Counted from the stretch's first letter, positions 24,707-41,878 are shown. The stretch: 64,000 nt of DNA from Bradyrhizobium sp. Tv2a-2 (GCF_000472425.1 NZ_AXAI01000027.1:1-64000); one strand, 5' to 3'. The notes: generated by a model not told the origin, from the sequence alone. Numbers and translations are program-made.

Positions 24707-25135
24707 ATGGCAAAGAAAGTGACCGGATACCTGAAATTGCAGGTGCCGGCCGGGGCGGCGAACCCGTCGCCCCCGATCGGCCCCGCGCTTGGTCAGCGCG
24801 GTCTGAACATCATGGAGTTCTGCAAGGCGTTCAACGCCCAGACCCAGAAGGAAGAGAAGAACACCCCGATTCCCGTGATCATCACGATCTACGCGGATCG
24901 CTCCTTCACCTTCGAAATGAAGACGCCGCCGATGTCCTACTTCCTGAAGCAGGCGGCCAAGATCCAGTCCGGCTCCAAGGCGCCGGGCCGCGACAAGGCC
25001 GGCAAGGTGACCAAAGCGCAGGTGCGCGAGATCGCCGAGAAGAAGATGAAGGACTTGAATTGCGACACCATCGAATCGGCCATGAAGATGGTCGAGGGCT
25101 CCGCCCGTTCGATGGGTCTGGAAGTTGCGGGGTAA
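24707..25135 (+). CDS. rplK: 50S ribosomal protein L11
   Basis: 142 residues, the usual length. L11 binds the GTPase-associated centre of 23S rRNA. Visible are the N-terminal PAGAANPSPPIGPALGQRG, with the proline-rich thiostrepton-contact region, and the C-terminal rRNA-binding domain (AQVREIAEKKMKDLNCDTIE). Precedes rplA by 6 bases. Confidence 0.97.
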   Translation: MAKKVTGYLKLQVPAGAANPSPPIGPALGQRGLNIMEFCKAFNAQTQKEEKNTPIPVIITIYADRSFTFEMKTPPMSYFLKQAAKIQSGSKAPGRDKAGKVTKAQVREIAEKKMKDLNCDTIESAMKMVEGSARSMGLEVAG

Positions 25136-25141
25136 GCGGCG

Positions 25142-25834
25142 ATGTCAGTCGGAAAGCGTTTGAATAAGGCCCGCGAGGGCGTTGATCGCGAGAAGCTTTA
25201 TGCGTTGCCTGAGGCCATCAAGATGGTCAGGGAGCGTGCAAAGGCGAAGTTCGATGAGACCATCGAGATCTCGATGAATCTCGGCGTCGATCCCCGTCAC
25301 GCCGACCAGATGGTCCGTGGCGTCGTCAACCTGCCGAACGGCACCGGCCGCACGGTGCGCGTCGGCGTGTTCGCGCGCGGCGCCAAGGCAGACGAAGCCA
25401 AGGCCGCGGGCGCCGATGTCGTTGGTGCCGAGGACCTCGTGGAAAAGGTCCAGGCCGGCAATATCGACTTCGACCGCTGCATCGCCACCCCCGACATGAT
25501 GCCGCTGGTCGGCCGTCTCGGTAAGGTGCTCGGTCCGCGCGGCATGATGCCGAACCCGAAGGTAGGCACCGTGACCATGGACGTCACCAGCGCCGTGAAG
25601 GGTGCCAAGGGCGGCTCGGTCGAGTTCCGGGTCGAGAAGGCCGGCATCGTGCAGGCCGGCATCGGCAAGGCCTCGTTCTCCGAGGACAAGCTGGTCGAGA
25701 ACGTGCGTGCGCTTGCGGATGCCGTTGCCAAGGCCAAGCCTGCCGGCGCCAAGGGCACCTACATCCAGCGCGTCGCGGTGTCCTCGACCCAGGGAGTGGG
25801 CGTCAAGGTCGATACGAGCACGCTGCTCGCTTAA
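25142..25834 (+). CDS. rplA: 50S ribosomal protein L1
   Basis: 230 residues. Forms the L1 stalk near the E site and, in many bacteria, represses its own L11-L1 mRNA. Recognised by FDETIEISMNLGVDPRHADQ, RGVVNLPNGTGR and MPNPKVGTVT. A good hairpin terminator follows about 22 bases after the stop, so the rplKA transcript probably ends here instead of running into rplJL. Confidence 0.97.
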   Translation: MSVGKRLNKAREGVDREKLYALPEAIKMVRERAKAKFDETIEISMNLGVDPRHADQMVRGVVNLPNGTGRTVRVGVFARGAKADEAKAAGADVVGAEDLVEKVQAGNIDFDRCIATPDMMPLVGRLGKVLGPRGMMPNPKVGTVTMDVTSAVKGAKGGSVEFRVEKAGIVQAGIGKASFSEDKLVENVRALADAVAKAKPAGAKGTYIQRVAVSSTQGVGVKVDTSTLLA

Positions 25835-25855
25835 GGCCTGGATAGAGAAATGATC

Positions 25856-25890
25856 AAGGGGCGGGATTGGGCAGCCAATTCCGCCCCTTT
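25856..25890 (+). terminator. terminator after rplA
   Basis: Stem AAGGGGCGG plus ATTGG pairs with CCAAT plus CCGCCCCTT (one G-T wobble between), with a short loop and a final TTT then CATTAT. It separates rplA from the inserted dehydrogenase gene. Confidence 0.65.
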
Positions 25891-25919
25891 CATTATGTGG
25901 CGGACGGAAGACAACAGAA

Positions 25920-26876
25920 ATGCTCGACAAGGTCCTGGTCTATTCGCGCTTTCCCAAATCGCTGATGCGGCGCATCGGCGAACGCTTCGAATTGCTCGAT
26001 GCCGGAGGCAAGCCGCCGCATGAGGTATTTCCTGCGCAAGAACTCGCCGGCCTGCGCGCAATGATCACCGCCGGCTCTACGCCGCTGGGCGGGGAGATGA
26101 TGGACCGGATGCCGAAACTCGGCGCGATCGTTTGCTATGGCACGGGCTATGACGGCATCGATCTGAAGGCGGCCGCCCAGCGCGGCATTGCGGTCGGGCA
26201 CAGCCCGGGAGCGAATGCCTCTTCGGTCGCCGACATCGCGCTCACCTTGATGCTGGGAGCGGTGCGACGGCTCGTCGTCGCCGACGGCTATGTCCGCAGT
26301 GGCGATTGGGCGGCGGCAAAACCATCGCCGATGATGCGCCCGCAGCAAGGCATGCGCGGGCGGAAAGTAGGCCTCTACGGCATGGGCGCGATTGGCCGCA
26401 AGATAGCGGACCGTGCCGCCGCGTTCGAGGCAGAGGTCGGCTATTTCAGCCGCAGCCAACACGACGTGCCGCACCGCTATTTTCCTTCGCTCGAAGAACT
26501 CGCCGAATGGTGCAGCGTGCTGCTGGTTGCGGTGCGCGCCGGGCCCGAGACGAACCACGTCGTGAACGCCGATATTCTCAAGCGGCTCGGCGCGGACGGT
26601 TATGTCGTCAACATCGCGCGTGGCTCGGTGATCGACGAGGCGGCGTTGGTGGCGGCGCTCAAGGATGGCACGATCGCCGGTGCCGGTCTCGACGTCTATG
26701 CGAGGGAGCCCAATCCGCCGGGTGAACTGACTGCACTTCCCAATGTCGTGCTGACGCCACATATCGGCGGCCACACGCTTGAGTCGCATCAGGCCATGCA
26801 GGACTGCGTGATGGCGAATCTGGCCGCGTATTTCACGGGGAGGCCGCTGCCCTATGTGGTAGAGGGCGCCGGCTAG
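25920..26876 (+). CDS. D-isomer specific 2-hydroxyacid dehydrogenase
   Basis: A 318-residue NAD(P)-dependent dehydrogenase of the D-2-hydroxyacid family, reducing 2-oxoacids such as glyoxylate or hydroxypyruvate; the exact substrate is not clear. The nucleotide-binding motif is GLYGMGAIGRKIADR near residues 150-164. The catalytic triad is visible: Arg in VNIARGSVID, Glu in DVYAREPNPP, His in TPHIGGHT. It stands between rplA and rplJ, an unusual place, with a terminator before it and about 590 bases after it, so it is probably a separate transcription unit. No ribosomal role is implied. Confidence 0.88.
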   Translation: MLDKVLVYSRFPKSLMRRIGERFELLDAGGKPPHEVFPAQELAGLRAMITAGSTPLGGEMMDRMPKLGAIVCYGTGYDGIDLKAAAQRGIAVGHSPGANASSVADIALTLMLGAVRRLVVADGYVRSGDWAAAKPSPMMRPQQGMRGRKVGLYGMGAIGRKIADRAAAFEAEVGYFSRSQHDVPHRYFPSLEELAEWCSVLLVAVRAGPETNHVVNADILKRLGADGYVVNIARGSVIDEAALVAALKDGTIAGAGLDVYAREPNPPGELTALPNVVLTPHIGGHTLESHQAMQDCVMANLAAYFTGRPLPYVVEGAG

Positions 26877-27468
26877 CGCCCCAACCGGCCGATTTCGGCG
26901 GTAAAATGGCAGGATCAAACTGGTGTGAATTTTGCTCTTGGCAAGCCGTATCAGACGGGCTAAAGAGCACGTTCTGGACGTGCTGGCCTCCGCTGGCAGG
27001 TCCGTGCTCGCATTCCGAATAGACGACGAATAGGAGATCATTCCTTTCAGCATATCCTTGCGGATTGCCCGAAAGGAAGGGAACCGCTTCGTCCCTTTTG
27101 TCAGGCGTGCGGGCAAGGGGTCGTCCGGCTTGCCGGATCGATCCCGATCCTGTCCGAGACTGCAGGCGCCCGCGGGGAAATTTCTAATTTCTCCAACGGC
27201 TTAATCGCATGGCCTGCATAGACGGGTGAAGACCGGATCTGGCCTGGACGCCGCGCGCTCTGCACGTGGCCAAAGGCGATTTGGTTCGAACCTCGACACC
27301 CCGTGGAAGCCGAGAAGGCTTTATCGGGAGGGCAGGCTTTACGATCGTCGTCTTGCCCGGGTCGCCGGGGCCTCTCAAAGCCCTGGAAGCGGAATTTGGG
27401 CGGGACGATGGGTGCAACCCGGCGGCCCCGCTTATGATGCGAAGGCCGCCAACCGGAGAGAGCTTGCT
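26877..27468 (+). other. intergenic region before rplJ
   Basis: About 590 bases. The last 240 are the likely L10 leader. The first part has no ORF; several short inverted repeats (for example AAAGGAAGGGAA with TTCGTCCCTTTT near 27071-27098) could form hairpins. Confidence 0.4.
27230..27468 (+). promoter_or_regulatory. probable L10 leader of rplJL
   Basis: Long untranslated leader directly before rplJ, as in other bacteria where L10(L12)4 binds the leader and represses translation. The sequence is rich in short stems (for example GGGCCTCTCAAAGCCC near 27369-27384). I did not fold it or find the kink-turn, so the call rests on position and length. Confidence 0.45.
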
Positions 27469-27987
27469 GTGGAACGAGCGGCAAAAAAAGAGGCGGTCGA
27501 ACAGCTCAACGGGGTCTTCAAGGCCACGAGCGTCGCGATCGTTGCTCATTATTCCGGCCTCACCGTGGCCCAGATGCAGAAGCTGCGCATGCAGATGAAG
27601 CAGGCTGGCGCGTCGGTGAAGGTCTCGAAGAACCGTCTCGCCAAAATTGCTCTTGAAGGCACGGACGTCGCTGCCATCGGTTCCTTGTTGAAGGGGCCGA
27701 CCGTGATCGCAACTTCGAATGATCCGGTCGCGGCGCCGAAGGTTGCTATCGAGTTCGCCAAGACGAACGAGCAGTTCGTCATTCTGGGCGGCTCGATGGG
27801 CAAAACCGTCCTGAATGTCGACGGCGTGAAGGCGCTTGCCTCGCTGCCGTCGCTCGACGAACTGCGCGGCAAGCTTGTCGGCCTCATCGTGGCGCCGGCG
27901 ACCAAGCTCGCTCAGCTCTCCAACGCGCCCGCAGCCAAGCTCGCGCGCGTCATTCAGGCTCATGCCTCAAAGGGCGAAGCGGCCTGA
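27469..27987 (+). CDS. rplJ: 50S ribosomal protein L10
   Basis: Start chosen at a GTG (MERAAKKEAVEQLNGVFKAT), with CGGAGAG (27454-27460) upstream; this gives 172 residues, the family length, while the frame is open to 27226. L10 anchors the L7/L12 dimers through its C-terminal helix. Recognised by VAIVAHYSGLTVAQMQKLR and VSKNRLAKIAL. rplL follows after 57 bases. Confidence 0.96.
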   Translation: MERAAKKEAVEQLNGVFKATSVAIVAHYSGLTVAQMQKLRMQMKQAGASVKVSKNRLAKIALEGTDVAAIGSLLKGPTVIATSNDPVAAPKVAIEFAKTNEQFVILGGSMGKTVLNVDGVKALASLPSLDELRGKLVGLIVAPATKLAQLSNAPAAKLARVIQAHASKGEAA

Positions 27988-28044
27988 CGCCCTTCGCAAA
28001 TCTCAAACCCTGGTTCGAACCAAATCGCTTAAGGAAACTGAACA

Positions 28045-28425
28045 ATGGCTGACTTGCAGAAAATCGTGGACGACCTCTCGAGCCTTACCGTGCTCGAGGC
28101 GGCTGAGCTCGCAAAGCTCCTGGAAGAGAAGTGGGGCGTCTCGGCTGCTGCCGCGGTTGCGGTTGCCGGCCCGGCTGGCGCGGGCGGCGGTGCTGCGGCT
28201 CCTGCTGAAGAGAAGACCGAGTTCACCGTCGTGCTGGCGGCCGCCGGCGACAAGAAGATCGAGGTCATCAAGGAAGTCCGCGCCATCACCGGCCTGGGCC
28301 TGAAGGAAGCCAAGGACCTCGTCGAGGGTGCGCCGAAGCCTGTGAAGGAAGGCGTGAACAAGGAAGAGGCCGACAAGATCAAGGCCCAGCTCGAGAAGGC
28401 TGGCGCGAAGGTCGAGCTCAAGTAA
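28045..28425 (+). CDS. rplL: 50S ribosomal protein L7/L12
   Basis: 126 residues: N-terminal dimerisation helices (IVDDLSSLTVLEAAELAKLL), an Ala/Gly-rich hinge (about 38-55) and the C-terminal factor-binding domain (KKIEVIKEVRAITGLGLKEA). AAGGAAA upstream. It forms the stalk with L10. Confidence 0.97.
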   Translation: MADLQKIVDDLSSLTVLEAAELAKLLEEKWGVSAAAAVAVAGPAGAGGGAAAPAEEKTEFTVVLAAAGDKKIEVIKEVRAITGLGLKEAKDLVEGAPKPVKEGVNKEEADKIKAQLEKAGAKVELK

Positions 28426-29008
28426 TCACTTGGGCGCAATCCCCGGGCGAGCGGAGCTCGTCCCGGGGATCCGGCTCCCCGAAGATCGTCGATGGCCGGT
28501 CAAGCCCGGCTGCGACGGAGTGGGGAGGGTGGCGTCCGGGCCGCAAGTTGAGGCTCGGGAGCGGAATTGGGCGATGCCCCGGCCGCAAGCCGGGGAACCG
28601 CTGCAAGAGGCGTGCAATGGGGCAGCCCGGATGTGCGTCAAACACGAAAAAGTGTGGGGATACGCGGGCTTGCCCCTCGAATCTCCACGATTGTCATCCC
28701 ATATGGGACGGCAGCACGAAAGCACGGTCTTGGGTGGCAGCGGCGGCGTTTCCCCCTTTGAGCCGTTGGGAGATAGGCTATTTCGGGCTTTTGCAGTCCG
28801 TAAAGAAAGTGGTTTTGACGGGCGGGTGCGTACTTGCGCCCCGCACGTCGTTTTGCGTTTTGCAGGTCTGAAGAACAGATTCAGGACTAAATCGTTCCTG
28901 AAGCCGGGCTTCTCTCCTTCGAAATGATCGACATTCAACCCGGGGCGCGGTGGCGATCGCTCTCTGGAAGGCTCGCCCCCTTGAAGGGCGACGAAATGAG
29001 AGGCCCCG
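28426..29008 (+). other. rplL-rpoB intergenic region
   Basis: About 580 bases with a long hairpin near the rplL stop (28439-28470). The segment with GATGGCCGGTCAAGCCCGGC near 28490-28510 resembles repeated intergenic palindromic sequence of Bradyrhizobium. ORFs here are shadows. In other bacteria this gap holds an attenuator and an RNase site. Confidence 0.45.
28439..28470 (+). terminator. partial attenuator-like hairpin after rplL
   Basis: ATCCCCGGG pairs with CCCGGGGAT, and inside the loop CGAG pairs with CTCG. No T-tract follows, so it would attenuate or be processed rather than terminate fully. Confidence 0.4.
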
Positions 29009-33127
<4,119 letters not shown>

Positions 33128-33138
33128 CCCCGATCATC

Positions 33139-33163
33139 ATGCCCGGCGTGCCGCGCCGGGCAT
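33139..33163 (+). terminator. rpoB-rpoC intergenic hairpin
   Basis: Perfect 10-bp stem ATGCCCGGCG / CGCCGGGCAT with a 5-base loop, 11 bases after the rpoB stop, no T-tract. More likely mRNA processing or stability than termination. Confidence 0.4.
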
Positions 33164-33259
33164 CGGTGTCCTGTCCGCCCGATGGCGGGCAGGGTACCAA
33201 GAGTTTGAGAGATTTTCGATTTTCCTGCCGGCTTTGGCCCGGCACGCGAGGAGAAGACG

Positions 33260-37459
<4,200 letters not shown>

Positions 37460-37496
37460 GCCGGATCTGGCCGTCGCTAAGTCATCACACGAATCG

Positions 37497-37523
37497 AAAG
37501 GCCGGCGTCATGCCGGCCTTTTT
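37497..37523 (+). terminator. intrinsic terminator of rpoC
   Basis: Stem AAAGGCCGGC / GCCGGCCTTT, loop GTCAT, ending in TTTTT. A textbook Rho-independent terminator 38 bases after the rpoC stop. Confidence 0.85.
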
Positions 37524-37825
37524 CATTATTGCGTAGGCGGCATCGCTTCTTACGCGACACCGCAAATTGCGCCCAGTCGATCCAGTGGAGCACGAAGGCG
37601 ACGGGAGGCGCGAGAAACACGCCGCAACGATTCTGCTAGTGCGGCTGCCCGCGGCGCCCGTCGCTTCCATCACGCACAGCGCGTGCGAGATCACCAATTC
37701 GTGTGTGATGCGTGAAGATAACCGCAGGCGCCCAAATTACCGAGGTTTTCGTTACCTCGCCTGCAAGCCGCCGATTTTGCTGCTGCAAGATTGCCCTTGA
37801 CCCTAACATTCCTGAACTATACCAT

Positions 37826-37846
37826 AATCTTTACAGTGTAAAGATT
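37826..37846. promoter_or_regulatory. perfect palindrome, operator candidate
   Basis: Arms AATCTTTAC and GTAAAGATT around a 3-base centre, with TTTACA / TGTAAA half-sites typical of dimeric repressors such as the TetR group. It lies in an AT-rich patch about 365 bases upstream of the hydrolase start. The regulator is unknown. Confidence 0.45.
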
Positions 37847-38209
37847 TGTGTCGGCATGTTTCGCAAAACGGCAACAAGGGTCTTGTAAAGCGAGGCCCGC
37901 AAGCTGGGCCGATCCGGATCGGATGGTGTCGGCGACCTGGGGAGCGCGCTCGCGCGAGATTGATTTGCGCACAAACGGATCGCCTGACAGCGTCATGGGC
38001 GGCGGATGCGTTCACGTTGGGCGGGGCGCCCTCGACGGTGTGACGTGTCAGACTTCGGTCATATCCTGCACAGCTTCCCTCAGCCCATTGGACTCAGCCC
38101 ATTTGGAAATGACGGGGCGCCATGCGTCGGCGGCGTGGTGCTTCGGCTTTCCCAACCCGCAACGATTGATTAAGTCATCTAATGGAATGAAGCTTTGAAT
38201 ATTCACCGC

Positions 38210-39301
38210 ATGAGATTTGAAGCCAGCCCTTCGGGTCAGGCCTGCTGGCCAGACAGGGAAGACCTGTCGGTCGAATTCGTGCGGCTGCTTGCGTCGGCCC
38301 AGGAGGGAGGGGCTGCGGTTGCCGAATGTCTGATGGTGGCGAGCCGCATCGACTTCGATGACGACGATTCCTGGTATCTCGAATGGAAGCGGATCGCCGA
38401 CACCAATGCCGGACGCGGAGACGCGGCGCTACGTGACGGCAATCTCAGCACCGCGCGCAGCAATTGGCTTCGCGCCATCGGCTATTATCAGGCTGCGGCT
38501 TTCCAGCTTGAGGCCGCCGACAGCAAGCGCCACGCGGTGATCGAAAGCATGCGCCGATGCGCAACGAGCTTTCTTCAGCATCGCGACCGGCCCGGTGAGG
38601 TGGTCTCGATTCCCTGGCTGAGCGATTACCCGCTAGAGGCCTATTTTCTGCCGCCCCGTGGCACGGCCGGCCGTGCGCCGGCGGTGATCTGCATCGGTGA
38701 GCCGGGACAGAGGAAGGAAGAATTTCTACACAAGATGGCGCGGCATGCCGACGAGCGCGGCATGGCGCTGCTGGCGATCGACCTCTTCGGTGCGGGGGCG
38801 GGGGATGCCTTTGAAGACATCGTCGGCCGCCGCGACCTCGAAACCGCGATCAGTCATGTCATGGATTATCTCGTGGAGCGCCACGATGTCGACGAACGCC
38901 GGGTTGCGATTCTTGGCGATGGCGGAAGTTCGTCCTTCGTCGCGCGGGGCATCGCCTTCGACGATCGCTTCGCCGCTGCGGTGTGCGACGGCGGCATCTG
39001 GGATCTACAGGAGCGCGCCTTCCTGCACGACCGAGTTGGGCATTTCAATGCCTCGCTGAGTACGGCGTCTCGCAACATCCGTTGCCCGGTCTTGATTCCC
39101 GCTGGCGAACGCGGCTGGCTCAAGCCTGAACGTGCGCGCCAGCTCTATGAAGTGCTGCGGACCGAACATAGCGATGTGACCTTGAAGATCTTCAAGGCCG
39201 ACGAGACGGCCGCCATGCAGGGGCATGCTGACAACCCTACGCTGGCGAACGAGTACATTTTCGACTGGATCGCGGCGCATCTGCGCAACAGCCCGACCTG
39301 A
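38210..39301 (+). CDS. alpha/beta-hydrolase-like protein
   Basis: 363 residues from the ATG at 38210; a TTG at 38195 would add five. The N-terminal helical cap (about 1-130) followed by an alpha/beta hydrolase domain (about 135-360) resembles FrsA/dihydropseudooxynicotine hydrolase-type proteins. The strand before the nucleophile turn reads VAILGDGGSSSF: the usual G-x-S-x-G is replaced by G-D-G-G-S (236-240), so the Ser is absent or shifted by two. HADNPTLANEY near the end would hold the catalytic His. No operon partner. Confidence 0.7.
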   Translation: MRFEASPSGQACWPDREDLSVEFVRLLASAQEGGAAVAECLMVASRIDFDDDDSWYLEWKRIADTNAGRGDAALRDGNLSTARSNWLRAIGYYQAAAFQLEAADSKRHAVIESMRRCATSFLQHRDRPGEVVSIPWLSDYPLEAYFLPPRGTAGRAPAVICIGEPGQRKEEFLHKMARHADERGMALLAIDLFGAGAGDAFEDIVGRRDLETAISHVMDYLVERHDVDERRVAILGDGGSSSFVARGIAFDDRFAAAVCDGGIWDLQERAFLHDRVGHFNASLSTASRNIRCPVLIPAGERGWLKPERARQLYEVLRTEHSDVTLKIFKADETAAMQGHADNPTLANEYIFDWIAAHLRNSPT

Positions 39302-39346
39302 AGCGCGTGAGATGCGGTTGAAGCGTAACCGGCCAGCGGCACCGTT

Positions 39347-39887
39347 TCAGATGTCCAGCGTCACCTTCATGCATGCCTTCTCGAGCCGGCTCTGCAGGCT
39401 GACGAGCTTGTTGGTGAACTCATCAAGTGCTCGGCCGTCAAATTCCGCGAAAATGAACTCATTCAGCGCTTCCTGCTGAGCGGACAGACTCGCCAGGTGC
39501 TTGTAGGTCTTGTCCGTCAGCGACATCTGCACGATTCGCGCGTCCTCGCTGGAGGGCTTGCGGCGCACAAAGCCCTTCTTCTCAAGCAGCTTCGATTGCG
39601 TCGTGACGAACGACGAATCGACATGCAGCTTCCTGGAGACGGCATTCACCGGCACGCCGTCGGCCTGATCCATGTCGGCAAGCGCCATCAGAATCATCCA
39701 TTGCGGACCGCTGATGCCGAGCTTCTTGGCCCAGAAGTAGCGCAGTTCTTCGAGGTGCACGTTGATAGCCGCGATCGCCCAGGTGAAGCGCCTGACCGCG
39801 TCCTGATTCTTGCCGGCGCTGCTGTCCAAGCCTGCCCCCCCTTGCTGGACCGAGCTGGCCCAGGCTCGTCTTGTTGCTTGCTGCCAT
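39347..39887 (-). CDS. MarR-family transcriptional regulator, start region frameshifted or ambiguous
   Basis: The winged-helix part is clear: AIAAINVHLEELRYFWAKKL, GISGPQWMILMALADMDQ, the recognition region SRKLHVDSSFVTTQSKLLEK and the wing FVRRKPSSEDARIVQMSLTD. The best ATG (39887, MAASNKTSLGQLGPARGG) is in another frame and joins this frame only by skipping one G in a run of seven (39835-39841). Without the shift, translation would need TTG at 39904 or 40018. It is divergent from the porin gene, with a palindrome between, so it may regulate itself and the porin. Confidence 0.75.
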
Positions 39888-40264
39888 AACCTATCTTGAG
39901 CCAATTCTTTTGGAAAAAAAGCAAAAAAGATCAGTTGTGAAAGCGATATATCGGCGCCTGTTGCACTGCGATTTCGTCGCAAAGCGCCCGTTGCAAAAAG
40001 GATACAAGGAGATGTCAATCGTTTTACTGATCAAATAAACTGTTTTGATTATCAAATCTGCAAATGCATATTTGCCTGCGACGGCCTGGGGATCTGGATC
40101 GTCCCGTGAGGTGGTTCGCTCAAGTCCCGCGCATCAGGGCGGGGTGGCCCAAGGGTGCGAAACGACTGAGCGGTTATTCAAGGGGGCGAGGGGGCTGGTC
40201 GCTGTGGGGGGCTTACTCCGTCAGGTCTGCCCTTCTCCCAGAAAGAGCAACTTGGAGGGTTACA
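39888..40264. other. marR-porin divergent intergenic region
   Basis: AT-rich compared with its surroundings, with T and A tracts at 39900-39930 and the TTTGAT / ATCAAA palindrome at 40044-40056. Promoters for both genes probably lie here, but I cannot assign hexamers with confidence. Confidence 0.5.
40044..40056. promoter_or_regulatory. MarR-type operator candidate
   Basis: TTTGAT-T-ATCAAA is a perfect palindrome with one central base; a partial copy (TGATCAAAT) lies about 10 bases to its left. The TTGAT..ATCAA form is common for MarR dimers. It is located between the MarR gene and the porin gene. Confidence 0.45.
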
Positions 40265-41851
40265 ATGAAGATGATTAAGAGCCTCATCCTCGGCTCTGCG
40301 GCGGGCTTGCTCGCCGTGGGCGGGGCGCAGGCTGCTGATCTTCCCGTAAAGGCCAAAGCGGTCGAATACGTGAGGGTCTGCTCGCTGTACGGCGCGGGTT
40401 TCTGGTACATTCCCGGCACAGACACCTGCATCAAGATCGGTGGCTATCTGCGTGTCGATACCACCTTCAACGGCGGCATCTACAACCAGCCGGCCTGGAA
40501 CGGCGGTCTCGGCACCGGTGATCGTTTCACCGATAGGATCAACAGCCGCTCCCGTATGGCGCTGACGGTTGATACCCGCACCGCCACCGAATATGGCGTC
40601 GTCCGCACCTTCGCCCAGGGCGACTTCCAGTTCAACAACTTCGGCACCTCCAACCCGACCGTCCTCGGTGCTGCTCCGACCGCCCTTGGTGGCTCGAACA
40701 GCTCTGAACTGAACGGCGTTGGCGGTGGCTATGTCGCGGTCGAATACGTCTTCATCCAGTTCGCCGGATTCACCTTCGGTAAGTCGTCCTCGGCCTATGC
40801 GACGCCCTGGAACGGCTATCCGGGCAACAACACGTCGTTCCTGATCGGCGGCGAGGACTCCGTCACCGGCGTGAACAACATCCAATACACCGCGCAGTTC
40901 GGCAACGGCGTGTCGGCCAGCGTCGGTCTCGACGATCCGACCGTGTTCAACCGCACTGGGCTGTGGAACCTCTCGGTGCCGCTCGGCACACCGCTGACGA
41001 CCGGCTTTGCTGGCGCCAACGCCTATGGCGGCTTCGTCATGCCTGATGTGGTCGGTAACGTTCGCGTCGATCAGGCCTGGGGTCTGTTCCAGATCTCGGG
41101 CGCGCTGCATATGGTCAACGCATCTTATAACGCCCTTGGCGCGGGTGGCGCTCCAGTGGCGGGTACGACGGCTCTGACCGACTCGGTCCTGTCGGGTCAT
41201 CCGGAGAGCAAGCTCGGTGGTTCGGTGATGGCTGCCTTGCAGATCAAGAACATCCCGACTGGTCCTGGCGACGACTTCAAGATCGACGCCACCTGGGCCA
41301 AGGGTGACACCAAGAACGTGATCTCGACGTCGGCAGCGTCGCCGAGCTTCCTGATGATCGGTGGCGTTCCCGGCCAGTTCGGCGGCAGCGGCACGATCGG
41401 CGTCGGTGCGACCACCGACGGTGTCTTCTTGCCGGCGGCTGCGGGTGGCGATGGCAATATCCATCTGACCACGGCCTACGGTGTCCGGGGCGCGTTCAAC
41501 CACAACTGGGATCCGTACTGGTCAACCAGCTTGTACGGTGGCGCCGGTTGGGTGCGGTATGACGGCGCGGCTCGGACCGAGATGTGCGGAGCCTTCGGCG
41601 CCCTCGTTCCCGGTCTGGGCGTGACCTATAGTTGTAACCCGAACTACACTGCTGCGATGGCGGGTGTGGTTACCCGCTGGACCCCGGTCAAGAACTTCAC
41701 GTTCTCGGCCGAACTGCAGTGGTTCGGCCTGCAGCAGAACTGGTCGGGTAGTGCGACGTTCACCCCCGGTGCGCCGCAACCGATCCAGAGTTGGAGCTTC
41801 GCCGACCAGAACACACTGTCGCTCAACGTGCGCGTTCAGCGCAACTTCTGA
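40265..41851 (+). CDS. alphaproteobacterial porin
   Basis: 528 residues; start at MKMIKSLILGSAAGLLAVGG, with GGAGGG just upstream. The signal peptide is cleaved after AQA, leaving ADLPVKA. The mature protein starts with the conserved CSLYGAGFWYIPGTDTCIKI and GGYLRVDTTF, typical of the porin family of Rhizobiales, is rich in Gly, Asn and aromatic beta-strands, and ends in Phe (RVQRNF), the outer-membrane insertion signal. A strong terminator follows. The solute is not predictable. Confidence 0.9.
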   Translation: MKMIKSLILGSAAGLLAVGGAQAADLPVKAKAVEYVRVCSLYGAGFWYIPGTDTCIKIGGYLRVDTTFNGGIYNQPAWNGGLGTGDRFTDRINSRSRMALTVDTRTATEYGVVRTFAQGDFQFNNFGTSNPTVLGAAPTALGGSNSSELNGVGGGYVAVEYVFIQFAGFTFGKSSSAYATPWNGYPGNNTSFLIGGEDSVTGVNNIQYTAQFGNGVSASVGLDDPTVFNRTGLWNLSVPLGTPLTTGFAGANAYGGFVMPDVVGNVRVDQAWGLFQISGALHMVNASYNALGAGGAPVAGTTALTDSVLSGHPESKLGGSVMAALQIKNIPTGPGDDFKIDATWAKGDTKNVISTSAASPSFLMIGGVPGQFGGSGTIGVGATTDGVFLPAAAGGDGNIHLTTAYGVRGAFNHNWDPYWSTSLYGGAGWVRYDGAARTEMCGAFGALVPGLGVTYSCNPNYTAAMAGVVTRWTPVKNFTFSAELQWFGLQQNWSGSATFTPGAPQPIQSWSFADQNTLSLNVRVQRNF

Positions 41852-41878
41852 TCCGATCGTTACGGACCGTCTGACAAG

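Larger units (their letters stand above)
37460..38209 (+). other. rpoC-hydrolase intergenic region
   Basis: About 750 bases with the rpoC terminator at its left end and the AATCTTTAC / GTAAAGATT palindrome at 37826-37846. Overlapping short ORFs have no recognisable products. Confidence 0.5.
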
